DNA from: Streptomyces canus
Lineage (GTDB): Bacteria; Actinomycetota; Actinomycetes; Streptomycetales; Streptomycetaceae
Assembly: GCF_001514145.1 (NCBI RefSeq)
Contig: NZ_KQ948661.1
Location: forward strand, 591,052-655,051
Length of the DNA: 64,000 nt
Direction of reading: 5' to 3'
The notes below the pieces were generated by a model, which saw only the letters and a list, made by a program, of their open reading frames with translations, had not been told where the DNA came from and did no database searches. Numbering within the stretch: position 1 is the stretch's first letter; each line of letters starts with the position of its first letter. The position numbers and the translations under genes are program-made. Shown piece by piece: positions 59,881-64,000 of this stretch.

Positions 59881-60274
59881 TGTGTCCCTCCCGCAGGGGT
59901 CGACCGTTACTGCTGTGCTCAGGTGCTGCTGCGGCGCACCGGTGGCTGCCGCGTCCTTCTGCTTACTACAGCGTTATTTCAATCGGGCATACAAAGCCGC
60001 ACCACGGGCTGCTGCCCGCCGTACACGCACGCCACTCGGCCTGCCCGAACCTTCTTCAGGAGCCTGCCCAGTGTTTCACCCTGGTTGAACCCGGCCATAA
60101 CAGTTCGGCAGCTTCGCACATCGTCCGCACACCCTCCGGACGGAAACACTGCAGACCGGCATCCGCATGGCCGTCGAAGGTAAGTAACCTTGCATGCGGC
60201 TGTCCAGCCGAGCCGGTCCGTCCGGCCTGGACGGTGGCACGAGCACGAGCGGGCATCGGAGGGCGGCCGCACAC
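59881..60274. other. divergent osaA-osaC regulatory region, no gene
   Basis: This 394-nt stretch contains the promoters of the divergent osaA and osaC genes. On the minus strand TTGTAT, 18 nt, TGTAGT is a weak sigma-70-like candidate for osaA (about 59959-59988). I see no convincing sigma-B type site by eye, although a stress sigma factor would be expected. A small AAGGTAAGTAACCTT hairpin lies at about 60177-60191. Confidence 0.4.
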
Positions 60275-63028
60275 ATGACCACCGGACTGGTCCCCGGGGG
60301 ACAGACCCCGGACCCCCGGCCGACGGGCGGCCTGCCGCAGCAGCGGCACGAGCCGGTCGGCCAGGCAGCCCTGCACGTCGACAACCGGCCGAGGAGTTCT
60401 GTGATCACCGCGCGCGCGGCCGCCAGCTTCGAGCCTGTCGGTCGATCGGTAGCGACCGCCCGCTCCTTCGTTCGCGACACCCTCCAGGGATGGGGCTTCG
60501 CCGACATCGTCGACGACGCGGTGGTCCTCACCAGCGAACTCGTCACCAATGCGGTGGTGCACGCGGGCACCGCCGCGGATGTTCTGTGCCTGCGCAGTGA
60601 CGACGGTGTACGGATCGAGGTGGGCGACCGCTACCCCGAGCGCGAGATCCCCCTCCAGGGTCAGGCCGTCAACATGGGCAACCTCGACCGCGAAGGCGGC
60701 CGCGGCCTCCAGCTCTGCGCCGCCCTCGCCGGCCGGTGGGGCGTCGAGTACACGCCCGCCCACAAGCAGGTCTGGTTCCAGCTCGATCTGCCCGAACGCA
60801 CGGTGGGCACCCGCACGGCAGGCCCGTCCCTGCCCGCGGACCTCCTCCCGCTGGCGGACGGCCGCGTCCGGGTCGCCGTCGTCCAGATCGACCGCGCCTG
60901 CGCCATCAGCTCGTGGAACGAGGACGCCGAGGAACTCTTCGGTTATGCCGCCGAACAGGTCATCGGCAAGCCCCTGACCGACCTCGCGGCCTGGCCGCAC
61001 ACCCCCGGCACCGGCACCGGAATCGCCGAGGCCCTCCAGCTCTCGCGCTGGGAGGGCAGTTACGGCATCAGGGCGGCCAACGGTCGCGTCACCTCTGTCT
61101 ACGCCTCCCACCTGCGCGTCCGCGACACCGGCGGCGAACCCTCCACGGTCTGCCTCCTGGTGCGCGACCACGAACGCGCCGTCCTGCAGACCCCGTTGCG
61201 CGTGCCCGCCTCGGACACGAACACCTCCTCCGACGGCCAGAGCACCGACCCGTTCGAGGTGTTCATCGGCTCTCCGGCCCCGGACGACCTCGACGGCCTC
61301 CTCCAGCGCACTGTCGAACGAGCGCGCGACATGCTCGACGGCGACTCCGCCTTCCTGCTCCTGGCGACAGACGACGAGACCGAGCTGGAGGTCCGCGCCT
61401 CCACCGGTCTGCCCTCCGCCCGCCAGCGCTTCGCGCGCGTGCCCGTCGAGGCAGGGCCCGGCCGCTACGGCTCCGCCCGCATGCCGGCCGTCCACGACGA
61501 CCTCGCGGCCGTACCCGGCGCCGTACCGCTCCTGAACGGCACCGGCATGCGCTCGGTGGTCACGGTCCCGCTGAAGGTCGAGGGCCGCCTCACCGGCTCC
61601 CTCGGTGTGGCCGCCGAAGGTCCCGGCAGATACTCGAACGAAGAAGCCCTTCGCCTCCAATTCGCCGCCGACCGGATCGCGTTGGCGGTCGAGTCGGCCC
61701 GCCTGGGCGAACTCGAACGCCTGCGCCGCGGCTCCCTGAGCTTCCTCGTCGAGGCGTCCGACCTCCTCGCCGGAACCCTGGACCGCGACCAGACCCTGGC
61801 CCTCATGGCCCAGATGACCGTCCCCACCCTGGCCACCTGGTGCGCCGTCTACACGATCGCCGACCAGGCCTCGGATCCCTATCTGTCGTACGTCCTCCAC
61901 GAGGATGAGGAACTCATCGACGGCATCAAGTCGTTGCTGTCGAAGATCCAGCCCCCGGACCCGGTCCCCACCCCCGGTGCCCGCGTCTGGTCGGCCCCCG
62001 GCGAGGCAGCGCACCAAGCCGCTCTGCGCAGCTCCATGCGCAGCCTCGGACTCAGCGGCGGCCCCACCCACCAGATCGCCTCCGGGATCGGTCCCACGCT
62101 CGCCACAGCCTCCGCGGTGGGCGGCGAGACCGTCGTCCTCCCGCTGGTCGCCCGCAATCGCGTCATCGGCATGCTGACCCTCGGCAAGCCCGCGGACGAA
62201 CACTTCCGCCAGGAAATCCTGGAACTGGCCGAGGACTTGTCCCGCCGGGCCGCCCTCGCCCTGGACAACGCCCGCCTCTACTCCGAGCGCACAGCCATCA
62301 GCCAGTCCCTCCAGCGCAGCCTCCTGCCGCCCGAGCTCCCCGAGATCGACGGTGTGGAGGTAGAGGTCATCTACCGCGCGGCCGGCGAGGGCAACGAGGT
62401 CGGTGGCGACTTCTACGACGTCTTCCCCATCAGCGACGGCGCCTACGGCTTCGCCATCGGCGACGTCTGCGGTACGGGCCCGAACGCGGCGGCGGTCACG
62501 GGCCTCGCCCGGCACGCCCTCAGGCTGCTCGCTCGCGAGGGACTCAGCGGCCCGGCGGTCCTGGAGCGCCTGAACTCCGCGATCCTCGACGAGGGCGCCC
62601 GCAGTCGCTTCCTGACCCTCCTCTACGGCGAGCTGTGGCCGCAGGAGGACGGCAGCGCCCGCCTGAAGGTCGTCTGCGCCGGCCACCCCCTCCCGCTCCG
62701 TCTGCGCCAGGACGGCACCGTCGAACCGGCCGCCGAGCCCCAGCCGCTCCTTGGCGTCATGGAGGACCTGGAGCTCTACGAGCAGACGGTCACCCTCGAC
62801 CCGGGCGATGTTCTCCTCTGCGTCACGGACGGCGTCACCGAGCGCCGCGAAGGCACTCGCATGCTGGGGGACGACGGCCTCGCCGACGTCCTCACCACCT
62901 GCACGGGCCTGACGGCCGGCGCGGTCGCGGCCCGCATCATGCGCGCGGTCGAGCGCTTCGCCTCCGACGCCCCGTCGGACGACATGGCGATCCTGGCGAT
63001 GCGCGTCCCGGGCCTGCACACGGACTGA
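60275..63028 (+). CDS. osaC: multidomain stress regulator OsaC (RsbW-like kinase, PAS, GAF, PP2C)
   Basis: A 918-residue cytoplasmic protein. An RsbW/SpoIIAB-like HATPase domain comes first (about 35-165, VVLTSELVTNAVVHAGTAAD), then PAS (about 195-300), two GAF-like regions (about 328-485 and 490-670) and a SpoIIE-type PP2C phosphatase (about 675-915, with EVGGDFYDVFPI and AIGDVCGTGPNAAA). ATG 60275 is chosen with GGAGG upstream; an in-frame start 27 codons earlier is possible. In S. coelicolor OsaC is needed to return sigma-B activity to baseline after osmotic stress. The opposite orientation to osaAB is shared. Confidence 0.9.
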   Translation: MTTGLVPGGQTPDPRPTGGLPQQRHEPVGQAALHVDNRPRSSVITARAAASFEPVGRSVATARSFVRDTLQGWGFADIVDDAVVLTSELVTNAVVHAGTAADVLCLRSDDGVRIEVGDRYPEREIPLQGQAVNMGNLDREGGRGLQLCAALAGRWGVEYTPAHKQVWFQLDLPERTVGTRTAGPSLPADLLPLADGRVRVAVVQIDRACAISSWNEDAEELFGYAAEQVIGKPLTDLAAWPHTPGTGTGIAEALQLSRWEGSYGIRAANGRVTSVYASHLRVRDTGGEPSTVCLLVRDHERAVLQTPLRVPASDTNTSSDGQSTDPFEVFIGSPAPDDLDGLLQRTVERARDMLDGDSAFLLLATDDETELEVRASTGLPSARQRFARVPVEAGPGRYGSARMPAVHDDLAAVPGAVPLLNGTGMRSVVTVPLKVEGRLTGSLGVAAEGPGRYSNEEALRLQFAADRIALAVESARLGELERLRRGSLSFLVEASDLLAGTLDRDQTLALMAQMTVPTLATWCAVYTIADQASDPYLSYVLHEDEELIDGIKSLLSKIQPPDPVPTPGARVWSAPGEAAHQAALRSSMRSLGLSGGPTHQIASGIGPTLATASAVGGETVVLPLVARNRVIGMLTLGKPADEHFRQEILELAEDLSRRAALALDNARLYSERTAISQSLQRSLLPPELPEIDGVEVEVIYRAAGEGNEVGGDFYDVFPISDGAYGFAIGDVCGTGPNAAAVTGLARHALRLLAREGLSGPAVLERLNSAILDEGARSRFLTLLYGELWPQEDGSARLKVVCAGHPLPLRLRQDGTVEPAAEPQPLLGVMEDLELYEQTVTLDPGDVLLCVTDGVTERREGTRMLGDDGLADVLTTCTGLTAGAVAARIMRAVERFASDAPSDDMAILAMRVPGLHTD

Positions 63029-63039
63029 GAAAGGCACGA

Positions 63040-63071
63040 AAAAGGCCCCGCCCGAATGGGCGGGGCCTTTT
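63040..63071. terminator. bidirectional terminator between osaC and tRNA-Thr
   Basis: A perfect 14-bp stem (AAAAGGCCCCGCCC with GGGCGGGGCCTTTT) around the loop GAAT. It ends osaC on the plus strand and, on the minus strand, the tRNA transcript with a T run. Confidence 0.85.
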
Positions 63072-63074
63072 GGT

Positions 63075-63150
63075 TGGAGCCCCCTAACGGAATCGAACCG
63101 TTGACCTTCTCCTTACCATGGAGACGCTCTGCCGACTGAGCTAAGGGGGC
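63075..63150 (-). tRNA. tRNA-Thr (anticodon GGT)
   Basis: On the minus strand the acceptor arms GCCCCCT and AGGGGGC pair fully. The D stem (GCTC with GAGC), the anticodon stem (TCTCC with GGAGA), a loop ATGGTAA with anticodon GGT, and the T stem (AACGG with CCGTT, loop TTCGATT) are all perfect. The discriminator T is followed by an encoded CCA (63077-63075). It reads ACC, the commonest Thr codon in this genome type. Confidence 0.95.
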
Positions 63151-63223
63151 CTGTCGCTTTCGAGGTTTCCCTCGCGGCAACGGAATAGATCATACCCCGA
63201 ACAGGTCCGTGCTCCCAACTCGC

Positions 63224-63901
63224 TCAGAAAGCAGGCTGAAGCAGTCCCCCGAGTGCATTGCACGCGGCCACGACCCGCTGCATGTCCCGCTTGGTCAGCG
63301 CAGCGTCCACCGGCAGAGCAAGCGTCTCGTCGGCAGCCCGCTCGGTCTCCGGCAGCGACACACAACGCCGGAACTCGGGCAACCGGTGCACGGGTGTCTT
63401 CACCGGCACCCGGCAGTCAACCCCCTTGCCCCGCAGGGCCCGAGCGAACGCGTCCCGGTCCGGCCGCCCGTTACCGGGCACCCTCACCACATACTGCTGA
63501 TAGGTGTGCCCGTCCCCGCCATCGGGCGTGCGCACCCCGCGCAACTTCCCATCGAGGTAGCAGGCCCGCTCCCGCCGCTGAGCGATCTCGTCGTACGGCG
63601 CCTCGGACTCGCCCTCCTGCAGCACCAGAAGCCCGTGCCGCTGCCCGAGCGCGAGCAGTCGCGCCATGTCGGCCGGTCGCCCGAATCGGTGTACGACAAC
63701 GACGGCCGCCGTCCGCGGAGTTACCGCCGCTTCGACAGCGGAGGCGTCAAGGCAGTAGCTGACCGGATGTATGTCCGCGAACACCGGAAGCGCACCCGCG
63801 AGTGTCACCGCCTCGGCGACCTCGACGTTCCCGAAGGCCGGCACGACGACCTCGTCACCGACTCCGACGCCGGCGGCCCTGAGCATTGCAGCAGTACCCA
63901 T
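63224..63901 (-). CDS. DegT/DnrJ/EryC1-type aminotransferase-fold protein lacking the PLP-lysine region
   Basis: A 225-residue protein matching parts of sugar aminotransferases: GVGVGDEVVVPAFGNVEVAE, ALPVFADIHPVSYCLD and VVVHRFGRPADMARLLALGQ, then a C-terminal QYVVRVPGNGRPDRDAFARAL. Family members are usually about 370 residues; here some 50 N-terminal residues and a central block of about 80 residues with the SFxxxK catalytic Lys are missing. It is therefore probably not an active PLP enzyme. The reading frame is clean and has normal Streptomyces codon use, so it is not obviously a pseudogene. A terminator from the next gene lies upstream. Confidence 0.65.
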   Translation of the reverse strand: MGTAAMLRAAGVGVGDEVVVPAFGNVEVAEAVTLAGALPVFADIHPVSYCLDASAVEAAVTPRTAAVVVVHRFGRPADMARLLALGQRHGLLVLQEGESEAPYDEIAQRRERACYLDGKLRGVRTPDGGDGHTYQQYVVRVPGNGRPDRDAFARALRGKGVDCRVPVKTPVHRLPEFRRCVSLPETERAADETLALPVDAALTKRDMQRVVAACNALGGLLQPAF

Positions 63902-63950
63902 GCCTCGGATGGTGGTTGCGCAACGTGAACTTCAAGTGACGCACAACAAA

Positions 63951-63992
63951 AAAGGGTTGGACCCCGAACCGAAGTTCAGGATCCAACCCTTT
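63951..63992 (-). terminator. terminator hairpin with UUCG loop for a gene beyond the right edge
   Basis: On the minus strand AAAGGGTTGGA pairs with TCCAACCCTTT; inside it TCCTGAAC pairs with GTTCGGGG (with G-U pairs) around the tetraloop TTCG. The 19-bp helix is followed by a T run. It would terminate a minus-strand gene starting to the right of the window. Confidence 0.85.
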
Positions 63993-64000
63993 GAGTAATT

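Noticed and set aside
60056..63037. Long minus-strand frame opposite osaC
   Set aside because: Composition follows the codon positions of osaC; no domain or start signal seen.
63075..63150. tRNA-Thr as an integrative element attachment site
   Set aside because: No integrase, no duplicate of the tRNA 3' end and no accessory genes beside it in the window.

Overview
The window is high-GC actinobacterial chromosome and almost certainly Streptomyces. GC3-rich codon use, GTG starts, 4-nt operon overlaps and the gene set all fit. From memory, the order (rshA, dapF, miaA, miaB, two-component systems, gluABCD, cysteine dioxygenase, recX-recA, lhr, nei2, clgR-cinA-pgsA-rimO, rodZ-like, ftsK, osaB-osaA-osaC, tRNA-Thr) matches the Streptomyces coelicolor SCO5747-SCO5794 core block, read here in reverse. 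No prophage, insertion sequence, CRISPR array or biosynthetic cluster was seen. The region is core chromosome with a few accessory islands and expanded DNA repeats.

Left part (1-8.2 kb): a partial RelA/SpoT protein (rshA), dapF, a small membrane protein, miaA, two small acidic or basic proteins, and a miaB operon carrying a LigB-like protein. From 8.2 to 14.4 kb lies what looks like an insertion relative to the S. coelicolor order I remember: a decayed gene remnant, argG with an apparently leaderless promoter, a solitary rutA, and a large PAS/GAF/SpoIIE phosphatase. From 14.5 to 23.1 kb there are two two-component systems, a KhtTU-type K+/H+ antiporter, an orphan TAXI binding protein, and a 1.17 kb repeat-filled spacer inside the second two-component locus.

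Middle (23.3-38.6 kb): the gluABCD glutamate importer, an FAD monooxygenase, then a cysteine dioxygenase-rhodanese operon preceded by a Cys-rich leader peptide and a hairpin, which looks like cysteine attenuation. recA-recX follows with both a LexA-type box and a RecA-NDp (PafBC-type) promoter. Then come small membrane proteins, an AI-2E family transporter, a DUF3046 protein and an AzlCD exporter with an AraC regulator.

Right part (38.7-64 kb): an Lhr helicase, an Nei2 glycosylase, an SDR, the rimO-pgsA-cinA-clgR operon, a RodZ-like protein, FtsK, the osmotic-stress OsaB/OsaA/OsaC signalling genes (OsaA carries about twelve tandem HAMP units), tRNA-Thr(GGT), and an aminotransferase-fold protein lacking the PLP lysine segment.

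Two themes join separate parts of the window. First, close matches to the RecA-NDp promoter motif sit upstream of recA, lhr, the rimO-pgsA-cinA-clgR operon and (weaker) the AI-2E transporter, several of them at leaderless spacing, suggesting a local LexA-independent DNA-damage regulon. Second, three GC-rich repeat arrays lie at or near gene ends (downstream of azlD, downstream of lhr, and between the two-component genes), and two of them contain copies of the neighbouring coding sequence. Family names rest on motifs read by eye and on memory of family members; no searches were run.
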